From Symbiodinium kawagutii (taxonomy: Eukaryota; Sar; Dinophyceae; Suessiales; Symbiodiniaceae): DNA of 64,000 nt. Below, piece by piece: positions 53,262 to 62,699 of this stretch. The stretch is taken from assembly GCA_009767595.1 (NCBI GenBank), contig VSDK01003873.1, positions 1 to 64,000 of the forward strand. Direction: 5' to 3'. A program made the translations under genes and the position numbers. How positions within the stretch are numbered: the first letter of the stretch is position 1; the number at the start of each line of letters is the position of its first letter. The notes under the pieces were generated by a model that did not search any database, was not told the origin of the DNA, and was given only the letters and a program-made list of their open reading frames with translations.

Positions 53262-53341
53262 CTGTTTGAAGCTGCGGACAAACTCGAAGTCTCCCGCAAC
53301 AGGCACCTGCGCGTTCGCAGCGGGGAGCGGAGCCAATCGCC
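53262..53341 (-). CDS. internal exon, frame uncertain
   Basis: Minus strand: acceptor CCTCAACAG, 80 bases, donor AAACAG|GTGCTG. The preferred frame reads LAPLPAANAQVPVAGDFEFV RSFKQ. A second reads GDWLRSPLRTRRCLLRETSS. The borders are good. Family not recognised. Confidence 0.55.
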
Positions 53342-53406
53342 CTGTTGAGGTTTTTGACTCCGTAGATTGTAAGGGAAGATCCAGGAGATCATAACCCTCC
53401 CCATCT

Positions 53407-53493
53407 GGTGGTTCCTCAAGATGAGGACCCCTTTAAAATGGCTGATGATCGATAATGGATGATTGGGAGTAGCCCCTATTTTGAGAAACATCC
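53407..53493. mobile_element. family A foldback element, inverted orientation
   Basis: GGTGGTTCCTCAAGATGAGG, ACCCC, AAAATGGCTGATGATCG, then GGATGATTGGGAGTAGCCCC and TATTTTGAGAAACATCC. Confidence 0.75.
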
Positions 53494-53499
53494 ATATGG

Positions 53500-54010
53500 T
53501 GTTCTCCATAAACAATGGAATAAATGATCATACCTCCAACTATCTCGGTTATTTTCGACATGGGGAAACCATCCAGCTACGGCTGTACACCATGGCCCCA
53601 TGGTGAAACCCATATGGCTGATGGTCAGCTTCACCAACTTTTTTCCATGGTGAACAACTGATGGCAGAGCTGGATCTACCATGAGGTCACTGAAATGGCT
53701 GGGCGGTTGTTACTGTGGTAGACTCCCATGGTTGTTGTTACACCACGAATAAAAGTGCAAGGCTCAGAATGCTCAGAATTCTGCATTCCTCTGTAGCCAG
53801 TCTATAATTGCAGAATTCCATGCGTCAATATCATACAAATAATTGAAAGTGCGAAATTAATATACATGTGATTTGTCTGCCCCTTGGAAACTTACTACAA
53901 TGGTGCTTGGAAATCAGCAAATTGTTATTTGATCATTCATGATTCAAAACTTCCTTGATATAATAAGCCCCTCTATAAAACCAGCCAACTGTCTTTGGCA
54001 CAGCTGTCAC
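53500..54010. other. intron-like interval
   Basis: AT-rich sequence with short GC patches. Nothing recognised. Confidence 0.35.
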
Positions 54011-54014
54011 ACAC

Positions 54015-54081
54015 CTTGATAGCACAAATGACCTCCGCCGGCTGCATGTCTACCACCTCAACGACAGAGCAGGAGTCTTGG
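54015..54081 (-). CDS. internal exon, unknown acidic protein
   Basis: Minus strand: acceptor AATGATTAG, one base plus 22 codons QDSCSVVEVVDMQPAEVICA IK, donor AAG|GTGTGT. Only this frame is open throughout. Family not recognised. Confidence 0.6.
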
Positions 54082-54278
54082 CTAATCATTGCTAATTAAT
54101 AGCGGTTGCATAAATATCGTAAATATTGATCGACAATCCCAAATACTCAATGCATGGTATATCTGCAAACATTCACCTATAAAATGACCCAGTTTTGTAG
54201 GTGACTACCATTCATGGAGCCACTGGGAATGGTCAATGATGGCTGATGATGGATTACTGTCAATGTGCATGTCTGTAG

Positions 54279-54404
54279 GACCTGGCATGGGCATAAACAA
54301 GCAGTGAGGAGACAACAACTGAGACGTGTTTTTGTAGATGGGCCTGCTGGTAAAAGAAGGGCCCCACACCATGCCAAGTGGTTTATCCTGAATCAACTGG
54401 TACG
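54279..54404 (+). CDS. plus-strand exon, basic protein
   Basis: Plus strand: acceptor CATGTCTGTAG, 126 bases (symmetrical phase), donor ACG|GTATGT. It reads TWHGHKQAVRRQQLRRVFVD then GPAGKRRAPHHAKWFILNQL V. Arg/His-rich, low third-position GC (about 40 percent), unlike the minus-strand exons. Both borders are canonical. Family not recognised. Confidence 0.45.
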
Positions 54405-54497
54405 GTATGTTTGTGAACGAGCTCCTTGTTTACAAAAATACAGGCGCATTCCTCTATCAGCCTTATCATGGTATGCTGGCTGGTGGTTAGTTGCCCT

Positions 54498-54612
54498 ATC
54501 TCAAAGCCATATGGTGCTCACGATAGAGGACCCCAAAAATGGATGGTTTGTTGCTAAAACTGGTTCATACAAGGGATGATTTGGTGGTGCCCCTATGGCT
54601 TGAGAAACACCC
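54498..54612. mobile_element. family A element, inverted orientation
   Basis: ATCTCAAAGCCATATGGTGC, AGAGGACCCCAAAAATGGAT, GGATGATTTGGTGGTGCCCC and TATGGCTTGAGAAACACC. Confidence 0.7.
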
Positions 54613-54938
54613 ATATGCTGGTCAATTGAAAGGTAATTGTGGTTTTTGACATGAAAACAGTTGGAATCACCATCACTTGGCTACACCTTAAGGCAACCGG
54701 GATGATTTATGTAACTTCGTCTTTGGACACATGGTGCAATTCTAAATATGGATGTCCAGCTACTAGTGATACGATCTTGAAGAACAGGAATGCAACCATG
54801 AACAACCGGAGGTCGTCTCTTAAAATCAGCAACACCCACAGCCAGGTTGGAGTCCATCTTAGCTCATTGTTCTATTCCGGGTGGTCTTGCAACACTGAAA
54901 CCTGCACGTGCACTACCCCCTTAAGGGGCTTGGAGGAC

Positions 54939-55005
54939 GTTGTTGGCCCATGCAAAGCATCGTCCAAGCTGCGCGATAGCTTTTGAAGAAATCTTTCACG
55001 AGGAC
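54939..55005 (-). CDS. internal exon, unknown protein
   Basis: Minus strand: acceptor CGCCGTGGTCAG, 22 codons plus one base reading VLVKDFFKSYRAAWTMLCMG QQ, donor CAAC|GTCCTC. Third-position GC supports this frame, which stays open upstream (LGQALPHLQRRRGQ). Another frame reads SGPRERFLQKLSRSLDDALH and runs to a donor CAG|GTTTCA. The exon is likely; its precise ends are not certain. Confidence 0.5.
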
Positions 55006-55089
55006 CTGACCACGGCGCCGTTGCAAGTGTGGCAACGCTTGGCCCAGCATCCCATGTAACACTACCGCCTTGATATGGCAGTGTTACCG

Positions 55090-55770
55090 GTCACTGATGG
55101 AGTTTGAGTCTCCCTTGAAGTCTCTGGGTTGATGTACAATGACTAATAGACCCACAATACAACCTTAGATGCCCTGCTAAAACCCAGCAACTATTGGCGC
55201 CGGTTACTATGTATCCAACTAGATGTAGCAAAATATGCGGCTGGATTGAACTCCCAACGCCCAGTTGCTTTCCAGGTGCAGGCACGGAGGGCTAAGCCAT
55301 AGCAACCAACTACAGTAACCTTCACAACCAACAATCAACCCCTTTTTATAGTCCTAGATTCATGGTACTCACATGTAACCACTCCAATAAGTAGATAGAG
55401 GGTGCCTGTAACTGCTGCTGCCGGAGCTTCACACCCAGCTATGCACACCCAAGAGTTCCACCGTCACAACCAGGCCCAGGAAGTGGGATGGCATAAGAAG
55501 TAGCAAATGGTAGCCATCAATAGCAGTGCTGACCGTGGTTAGTAGCAAGGGCTTAATTCTTCATTGTGACAAGAGCAAGGGTGCACCATCAATTACAATT
55601 GACCCTTGCTGTTGACAATTTATGTTTCCACTAATGATGGGCACAGTACACCAGGGCTGCCAAGCCAATGGCTGGCTACCGTATTCCATCATATTTTTTT
55701 CTTACAAACCATTTTGCCATTGACAATGACTCGCGGTTATCAACCATACCCGTGCCATTTGTATATTTCA
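55090..55770. other. intron or intergenic interval with doubtful frames
   Basis: A minus frame at 55091-55285 and a short plus frame near 55400-55500 (VPVTAAAGASHPAMHTQEFH, then a stop) are open but unbounded by good splice sites. Confidence 0.3.
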
Positions 55771-55863
55771 ATGTTTCTCGAAATTTGGGACCCCCAAATC
55801 ATCCCAATCCATTTCTAGCAACAAACTAATCGTCTTCGGGGTATCCCATTTTGAGAAACCACC
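55771..55863. mobile_element. family A foldback element
   Basis: ATGTTTCTCGAAATTTGGGA, CCCCCAAATCATCC, CAACAAACTAATCG, GGGGTATCCCATTTTGAGAA ACCACC. Confidence 0.8.
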
Positions 55864-55867
55864 ATAT

Positions 55868-55992
55868 CATCACATCTTTATCTATATCTGTATCTCGATC
55901 TCTATATCTATCTATCTATCTATCTATCTGTCTGTCTGTCTGTCTATCCATCCATCCATCCATCCATCCATCCATCCATCCATCCATCTATG
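55868..55992. repeat. tetranucleotide microsatellite series
   Basis: (CTAT)n, then (CTGT)n, then (CATC)n in direct succession. Confidence 0.95.
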
Positions 55993-56139
55993 CATCGAGT
56001 CTATAAACACCACGTACTTCCACATGTGGCCACAGGTCAAAGCCCTGAAGTTGGAGTCGACGTTCACTCAGTCACACCTTCGTTCCATGGGTGGTTGTGA
56101 AGCCCCATCAATTAGATTGTTAAATATGGCTACTTGGTT

Positions 56140-56370
56140 AATCAGACGGTATTAATTACCAGTTAATATACAGGTAATTATCAAAAATTACCTATGGTAA
56201 ATCAATGAATCCCATTAACCAGTGAATATACAGGTAATTCATTGATTGACTGGTTGATCTACTGGTCAATACCCCAATAAATTGGAAATATGGCATGGTA
56301 ATACCCCAACTAGACTGGTTAAATATGGTGATTTCCCAATAAATTGGTTAATATACTGGTAAGCAACTAT
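56140..56370. repeat. TGGTTAATATACTGGTAATTA dialect tract
   Basis: Five to six degenerate copies of GGTTAATATACNGGTAATTA with intervening CCCAATAAATTGG. Confidence 0.7.
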
Positions 56371-56379
56371 ACTCCATAC

Positions 56380-56930
56380 TCCTCACCATAGCAATTGGTT
56401 TCCCTCCAATCCGACTCATCCAAATCGTTCATCTCCATATCAATCAGTATTGTACCATTCCCACACGAACCGTATATGAAAATATATCAGTCCACATATG
56501 CATGTATGAAAAAAAATACATGTACAGTATGTACTGTACGCTGGTCCATTCTCAGCAACCTTGGTAGAACTTATATCGTAAGCATGATCATTCCCAAAAA
56601 TGGTAAAATCCTGTGGTGATGCTGGGAACAGCCATTTGGCTGTGGTCAAAACCTTGTACCCCTGCTGAACATGACCGAAGTAATCTTTGTAACCACTCGT
56701 GGGATTGTTCTTGATCCATCCATATATGTAAATACACATATACATATACAGTACATACAGATGATTGTCCCCTTTGTAACCATGACAATTGCCCTAAAAA
56801 AACTATTGAAAGGAACCTATATCAATTATTATTAAGTATATGAACCATTATTAACAAATATTTCACCAGCCATATGCATACATACATATCCTCCTTTATC
56901 ATCTATCTATCTCTTTATCTAAGGTGGTTT
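56380..56930. other. AT-rich interval, nothing recognised
   Basis: ATATACATATAC microsatellite-like stretches near 56720-56760; no exon. Confidence 0.4.
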
Positions 56931-56994
56931 GACAATGATGATTCCCTGTAAACGCCTATATCAAGGCGTGCATCTCCCCTTGGGCGGAAGTCAC

Positions 56995-57060
56995 CTCGCG
57001 AGGCGCTTGGTTGGCGGATGCCAGGACCAACTTGGCATCTAAAGCCATCAGCACCTGGCG
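56995..57060 (-). CDS. internal exon, helical protein
   Basis: Minus strand: acceptor GTCGATGCCAG, exactly 22 codons (phase 0-0) RQVLMALDAKLVLASANQAP RE, donor GAG|GTGACT. The frame continues open for 12 codons (VTSAQGEMHALI) before a stop, so the donor is required. Family not recognised. Confidence 0.65.
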
Positions 57061-57109
57061 CTGGCATCGACCAGCCAGGGGATGGACGACTCAGCACCGG
57101 AGATGGCTT

Positions 57110-57340
57110 CATCAATGGGTGAATGGTTGGTGAATTGATGCTTGAATCTATGGTTAATGAATCGAATGGTGAATGAATGGTCAATGATTAGTGAATGGCT
57201 AATGATTAATGAATGGTTAATGATTAATGAATGGTTAGTGATTACTGAATGCTCGGATGAGAACCATGGCTAATGGTTAATGAATGGTTAATGAATAGTT
57301 GGTTCAGGGTTGTTTATGGTTAATGGTTAATTGGCTACGT
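57110..57340. repeat. GAATGGTTAATGATTAAT tract
   Basis: Units GAATGGTTAATGATTAAT and GGTTAATGAAT recur about ten times. Confidence 0.8.
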
Positions 57341-57344
57341 GCAG

Positions 57345-58100
57345 ACGAATGATACTCGGATGTGCAGCACTGGGAACCAGGGCTAGTTGCACCCAATAAA
57401 GTGGCTGAACCTACCCCTACAACCATGGTTGCCAGTTACACAGTTGGTTGATGGATGGTTAGTTGACGGTCCCTTGCATGCATTGTGAGGTTCAGCTGTT
57501 GCTTGATTGATCAGATTCAGCATATCATGGTTAATGATGGTCAATCATGGTTGATAATGGCTGACTGATGGTGCGTTAATGGACAAGTTCATGGCTACTG
57601 GAAGGTTAGTTGACGGTCAATTGGTGGTCGACTAATGGTACATACAAGTCAATTGATGGTTGATACGAGTCAATTGATTGTTTCTTGATTGCCAATTTTT
57701 GATGGTTGCGTAAAATGATTGAAAGCTACATTTCGTGGTGAACAGAGATGGTGCATCCTTGACCCATGGTTCATGCTGGCTTAATGGGAATGATTGATCA
57801 TGGTTGACCATTGACTAAGAGTATCAGCGACAACAACCAACAACAAGAGTGGAAAATGACCAACAGAAATTGTTTGTAATGAGTTATGATGATTAAATAT
57901 GGTTGATGCGAAATATGATGGCACTGTACTGTACCATGGTTAACCGGTTTGACAATATGGTTGATGATGGCTGATGATGCATATGAAATCAATATAGGTC
58001 AATCATGCATATCGCTGGTTGATGATGATGGCTGATTCGCAATGGTGAATGACGTCTGAAATATGGTGAATAAACTGGTTGATTACGTGGGACATTGACA
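57345..58100. other. intron-like, ATGGTTGAT dialect
   Basis: ATGG-orientation dialect throughout. No exon-like island. Confidence 0.5.
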
Positions 58101-58108
58101 AGCAATAA

Positions 58109-58675
58109 ATGTGCTGTCCAGTCAACAACAGGTGGTTCCAGCGACCAACCACTACTTGGATGAGAGTAATCGCAAGCCGCTACTTGGTAAGGACCCAGTC
58201 ACAGTTCATTTCGGTGACTGGTAACTTATCTGCGGATATGAACCATGGATCTGTGAAATATCAACCACCATACTTGTTGTTCATTATTGGTACTCCGGAA
58301 ATACCCAGTCATGCCTATTCCTCGTACTTGATGGTTTTATCATTCTTGTGACAGCGTTGAATAAGTCAAAGTAATAGCAACCACTGACCAGAAGATGGTC
58401 ACCCACAAGGCAAAACCTACATGGCTATGGGTCATGACCAACCACTGGACAATATATTGGCAGGTGAACATCCTAAGAGGTAGCCGTTGATCAAGAACCA
58501 GCCACAAACAACCAAAGGGTTCAACCAGGGCGCACCGATCATCCCGGGCATGGAAACTTGGTGGACTCGCTATCAAACCAACAACAAGCGGATCATTGCT
58601 CCTATACGAAGCGCTAGTATCGAACCAATAGAAACACAAAAGCGACCACCCGAACCCTTGCCACATTCAGACTAG
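58109..58675. other. open frames on both strands, undecided
   Basis: Plus frames 58109-58351 and 58487-58675 (the latter with KGFNQGAPIIPGMETWWTRY) and a 108-codon minus frame (58340-58666) overlap. No border or codon evidence separates them. It may be a decayed coding region. Confidence 0.25.
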
Positions 58676-58936
58676 CATAAAGCTGCCTGCAAGACGTCCA
58701 CCTGGGAGTCTCCGGTTTGTGTGACTACCGCATGGCCGTCAACGGGTGCTGTGGCCAATCAATCCACCATCAGTTCCCGCATGCAATGTCCTGAAAAAAA
58801 CAATTAGTCCAATATGTCGCCCGAGAGGATGACACCATAGGACCCAGGAACCAGGCAAACCAAACCCAAAGGAGCACCACCAGTCCTAAATGAAAAAGCA
58901 ACGTGCGGGTCAGTTACGTCGCTTTTCCCCCGACGG

Positions 58937-59359
58937 CTACTCATAGGGAAAGGCTACCCACGGGGGGCAGCCCAACTTCCCTTGAGCGTTAAAGCCGAAG
59001 GGGTCGCACACTCCCGGTCTCCCCACAGCCTCAGGACACCTACCCCCAAAACCCAGAACACTGGAGACGCGCCGGACCCGTAGGAACCGGATTGGGTTGG
59101 CCCTTAGCTGTGAAAAAAAACAGTTGACAAACATCGACATATGAAGGGTTGTGGCGCATCTCCATGTAATTTTGTCATAGAGGATGTCTTTGTCAAAAGG
59201 ATGACGAGATTTCCAGACTTCTTTGCCCGAAGAGTAATTAACCTCAAATCCCGGAAGTCCCAGGGTGTTTATAGGAGTTCGCACCGTCTTTGAGCCCTTC
59301 TCAAATTCACTTGCGAAACGTTGGCGATTTTGGATTTCCCCATCGGATGAATGGTTCAC
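58937..59359 (-). CDS. unknown 140-codon open frame
   Basis: The minus frame from ATG at 59359 begins MNHSSDGEIQNRQRFASEFE and continues LGLPGFEVNYSSGKEVWKSR, with a C-terminal part RANPIRFLRVRRVSSVLGFG GRCPE and a final stop at 58937. It is longer than expected by chance, hydrophilic, then Gly/Cys-rich. No family recognised and no splice signals checked convincingly. Confidence 0.4.
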   Translation of the reverse strand: MNHSSDGEIQNRQRFASEFEKGSKTVRTPINTLGLPGFEVNYSSGKEVWKSRHPFDKDILYDKITWRCATTLHMSMFVNCFFSQLRANPIRFLRVRRVSSVLGFGGRCPEAVGRPGVCDPFGFNAQGKLGCPPWVAFPYE

Positions 59360-59518
59360 ACATCACAATCATTGTTCTGTGTGTCTCTCGTCGCTTCCCT
59401 GCACTGGTCTTTCGAGTTTGCAAGTCACAGAATTACCAACAGGACTTGTCGAAATCCTTGTCAAGGAGTCACTGGTCGCTCAAATCTCAACCGCTGCTTC
59501 CACTGGCACGTGCTCCAT

Positions 59519-59588
59519 AGCCCATCGGATGTCACAAGCTCATCTGCGTTGGTAGCCATAGGCCCATCGGATGTCACAAGCTCATCAT
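59519..59588 (-). repeat. 42-base tandem duplication
   Basis: GCCCATCGGATGTCACAAGC TCATC occurs twice at a 42-base period (14 codons, so frame-preserving). On the minus strand the surrounding frame reads NDELVTSDGPMATNADELVT SDGLWSTCQWKQ, so the duplication would repeat DELVTSDG within a protein. Confidence 0.85.
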
Positions 59589-59781
59589 TCGAGGGAAGTT
59601 CTCACTAGGGGCGCCAGGGTCTTCACCGCCACATCAATTCTAGTGTTGTTGGTTGCAATCCATATCCGTAGATCATGGAATCATGGATGACAAAAACTCA
59701 TGGCACTCAATGTTTTCCTGTGCTTCTGCATCATGCACTCCAGGTGCAACTGGGTTGTTGCTCACCTGGCTGAAACGTGGC

Positions 59782-59915
59782 TCATCCATGGCTAGAACAC
59801 GTGAGTGTCACTGCACCCATCCAGTGGTGCAGCCACTGGATCACCAACGAGTCATCGCGAGTCATCAACACATCGTGGGGATGTTCACCAACACATCCTG
59901 AGGAATGTTGACATA
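59782..59915 (-). CDS. possible exon, unknown
   Basis: A minus frame reads GEHPHDVLMTRDDSLVIQWL HHWMG with a possible donor GATG|GGTGCA region. GC and composition are exon-like but no good acceptor was found. The plus strand is open too. Confidence 0.3.
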
Positions 59916-60004
59916 ACCACGAGGTCAAGCGAACCCACCAGAAACTGATACGGCCGTTAACCAACAAATCAAAACGACAAGACAAAGATGTGATTCCTTT
60001 CAGT

Positions 60005-60072
60005 GATATATTGAGCATTTGTAGTAATAAACCAATCATTTTTAAGGTTCCCTATTCTGAGAAACCCCCATA
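60005..60072. mobile_element. family A right half
   Basis: GTAGTAATAAACCAATCATT, AAGGTTCCCTATTCTGAGAA ACCCCC. A second worn half lies at 60105-60155. Confidence 0.6.
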
Positions 60073-60168
60073 TGGACTGCTCAAGAATTACAATCTCAAA
60101 ATCACCCAAAAAATGATTCGGAGGTACCCCTCTTTTTAGAACCCCCCCACATAGCTAAAGTTGCATGA

Positions 60169-60263
60169 GGCTGGTCAAGAATCTCACAAAAACCAGCCCC
60201 TGGTTTTGTGGAACCAGCTGGTCACAGGTCGCAAGTCATCGAGATTCCCAAGGCTTGTGACTA
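60169..60263 (+). CDS. possible exon immediately left of a family B element
   Basis: The plus frame, open since a TGA at 60166, reads ISQKPAPGFVEPAGHRSQVI then EIPKACD up to the first bases of the family B element, whose GTTGGT could act as the donor (GACTA|GTTGGT). Spliced to the exon at 60442 after an internal GTGAG acceptor the frame stays open. Spliced at 60437 it would form a stop. It is supported only by composition and position. Confidence 0.3.
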
Positions 60264-60436
60264 GTTGGTGGTTTGAACCCCTATGAAAAATATCAGTCAA
60301 CCAACCAATTGTTAATGAATACGTTTGGGAAAATCAAAAATGTCAATGAAACCACCAACCAGATACTATTGTTGCTTGGTATCCCCTATTATTAACCATT
60401 ACTAGTGGCCATAACCCTGATAAAACCACCAACCAG
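60261..60436. mobile_element. family B introner-like composite, exon-abutting
   Basis: The core runs from CTAGTTGGTGGTTTGAACCC to GAAACCACCAACCAG (60362). The extension unit with TTGGTATCCCCTATTATTAA, then CCATTACTAGTGGCCATAAC, ends again in AAACCACCAACCAG at 60436. The exon at 60437 begins at the next base, so the element's own terminus supplies the AG acceptor. Confidence 0.85.
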
Positions 60437-60649
60437 GTGAGTGCGGATGAGTGGACCCAGCTGTTTCAACCACTGGAAGTGCTCATCCGCCGCAAGGCTT
60501 CCCGGGGTCACCAGGGCACAGGATTCATGTCAGAGATGGGGCTGGCTGTCGCGATGTTGCCCGCCAGGACTGCGACCTCTCTCCGAGCATGTGCTCAGGG
60601 CTCAGCCCAGGATGAGGACCCACTGGGATCAAGCAACCTGGAGATGGAT
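60437..60649 (+). CDS. plus-strand exon, 71 codons
   Basis: Strong GC-rich exon: acceptor ACCACCAACCAG (element end), exactly 71 codons (phase 0-0), donor GAT|GTGACC. It reads VSADEWTQLFQPLEVLIRRK, then ASRGHQGTGFMSEMGLAVAM and ACAQGSAQDEDPLGSSNLEM. Third-position GC is about 68 percent; the minus strand is interrupted by stops. An alternative start at 60442 (after GTGAG) is possible. Family not recognised. Confidence 0.75.
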
Positions 60650-60726
60650 GTGACCTTAACATATCTGGTTGAAGGGGATAATGAATTTATAAATTTATAA
60701 GGGATATATTGATATACCAAGCAAAT

Positions 60727-60825
60727 GGTGGTTTCTCAAATAGGGGACCGCCCCCAAGTTATGGATGGTTTGGTACTGCAAATGATTTGGATCATTTGGG
60801 GGGTCCCCTATTTTGAGAAAGCACC
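60727..60825. mobile_element. family A foldback element, well preserved
   Basis: GGTGGTTTCTCAAATAGGGG, ACCGCCCCCAAG, ATTTGGATCATTTGGGGGGT, CCCCTATTTTGAGAAAGCACC. It follows the exon at 60437 in the presumed next intron. Confidence 0.85.
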
Positions 60826-60839
60826 TGGGATTTGCCATG

Positions 60840-61380
60840 AACATCCAAGTACTTGTTGGTTATCCACTTTGATACTCGCTCTGGGCTAATCCTGCATGGT
60901 TAAGAATACTTACCACTGGATGGATATCTAACTGAGTGGTGTTTCTTCATCCCCCTGACTAACCAAGGTTACTCATGGTTAACCATTCTGGAGTTGGTTT
61001 GTGAGGGCTAGTCCTCTAACTAATAATCCCCAGTGTCTTAGTCAGGAACCATTCGTTACACTACTGCTGACTGTCAACATGTTCACCACTATATATCATT
61101 ACCACTATTATTCACCAATAGTTCAAGAAAATGCCACAATTCCTACTACCACCTTTATTGATCAAGTGTACATAATGGCTTCCACTATGATTACCACTAT
61201 ATACTGGCTTGTATCCAGTTGAAAATGGGTGAACATGGATCATTAATTACCTCTATTCTGCAATATCGAATAGTGATAATTAAGCAATATAAAAGTACCA
61301 AAAAAATCGAATACGACAACGCTTGGCTCCCTGGACACCACTATCCATCGTACCGTTGGATGTTTTCCCAAGGTGCACCC
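60840..61380. other. intron-like interval
   Basis: AT-rich. Nothing recognised apart from TTACCACTATATA words. Confidence 0.4.
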
Positions 61381-61384
61381 CCAC

Positions 61385-61487
61385 CTTCCGTGACCCAAGC
61401 GTGCTCCTGAAGGCCACCATCCCACTCCGAGGACCGGGCATTTCGGATCTGAGCACTTGCGAACCAGCGCAACATGTCTAACATTGC
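61385..61487 (-). CDS. internal exon, unknown Trp-rich protein
   Basis: Minus strand: acceptor TTCGTTTGGCAG, 34 codons plus one base reading AMLDMLRWFASAQIRNARSS then EWDGGLQEHAWVTE, donor GAAG|GTGGGG. The frame is convincingly protein-like and GC-rich; flanks are intron dialect. Family not recognised. Confidence 0.7.
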
Positions 61488-61519
61488 CTGCCAAACGAAC
61501 AGCTGATGGAAATTTGTTT

Positions 61520-62340
61520 GGGGAATATTTGGACAATGGTTGGACGATGGTTGGACGATGGTTGATGAATGGTCGGCGAGTGAATCGATGTGAGAAGGAT
61601 TGCTTCATGGTATGGTTGGATAATGATTGGTGAAGCGTTTGCCTTGTGGCTATAGGTTAGTTGGGTCATGGCTGGAGAATGATCCATGACAGTTAATATA
61701 TTTATGTAAATATTATATAAATCTATCAACTATGAATGATGAATTACTATGAAATCCTCAACCAACCAGGCATCAAGTTCATGGTGTAACAAGCATGACC
61801 AACTGTTCATTGATTAATACATCTCGCAAGGAATGAGCAACCGATGCAGCAGGCCTGTCCTGGCTGCCCATGGATTGCTTAGCTAGGATGTGCCCATGGA
61901 TGATACCAAGGGTGCATATGATACCAAGGGTGCAAACAATTATGCATGATTAAGCCGTCCACCATGATGTATATGATGATGCTTCTTCTGATGCTTATTT
62001 TTATGCTTAATTATTGAAATTGTTTATTGTTATGCTTGTTAGCTATGATTCAGTTCATTGGGGCTGATAACCAAGGCTCACCCACAAATATCAAGTGCTT
62101 TTGTTTGCTTCTTACGAGTCAAAGACAACAATGCACATGTGTAATTTGGAGCGTGTAGACATACAATGGACTATGATGTTGGTGTCTGAATATGTCCGAA
62201 AATAAACATGTTGAACATGTTCAAGCATTGTATACTCAATACTTACATATGGATGTGTATGAGACGCAATATGTCACTTACCATTATATAGATGTATGAT
62301 GTGTGCATATTCTGTACATGTTGTACAGCCTACATTGGTA
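61520..62340. other. intron-like interval
   Basis: ATGGTTGGACGATGG dialect to 61690, then AT-rich unique sequence. Nothing recognised. Confidence 0.45.
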
Positions 62341-62343
62341 CTT

Positions 62344-62486
62344 GGATGATCATCCCACTTAGCAACTGGTTAGTAACCATGGTTATTAGATTATTAGTAA
62401 CTACCCTTTTTTGGGACTATACCATTGATAGATGGGTTCCAATTCCCATGGTTACTAACCAGTTACCAGCCATGGGATGATCATCG
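62344..62486. mobile_element. foldback element, family D
   Basis: GATGATCATCCCACTTAGCA, then ACTGGTTAGTAACCATGG, pairs with CCATGGTTACTAACCAGTTA, then CCAGCCATGGGATGATCATC. Arms of about 40 bases, total 143, resemble a MITE. Confidence 0.75.
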
Positions 62487-62620
62487 AGGTATTATTGTGG
62501 GTGACTTAGTCCCGTTTGTTGGTTAATATTACTGGTTATAGCCCTTATAAATTATAAACCCACTAATTATTAGCCATTGGTAGTTTATTGAATGAACGCA
62601 TGACGATGCCCCTCCCTGAC

Positions 62621-62667
62621 CTGCTGCGCTCACGCTCCGTTTTTTTCGTGACCGCGACCGCTTCCAA
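62621..62667 (-). CDS. micro-exon, Lys/Arg/Glu-rich
   Basis: Minus strand: acceptor GCTTCGTCAG, 15 codons LEAVAVTKKTERERS plus 2 bases, donor GCAG|GTCAGG. Another frame reads SWKRSRSRKKRSVSAAGQGG, which looks SR-like but has a worse border. Family not recognised. Confidence 0.45.
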
Positions 62668-62699
62668 CTGACGAAGCAACCAGGCAGTTCAATGTGTGA

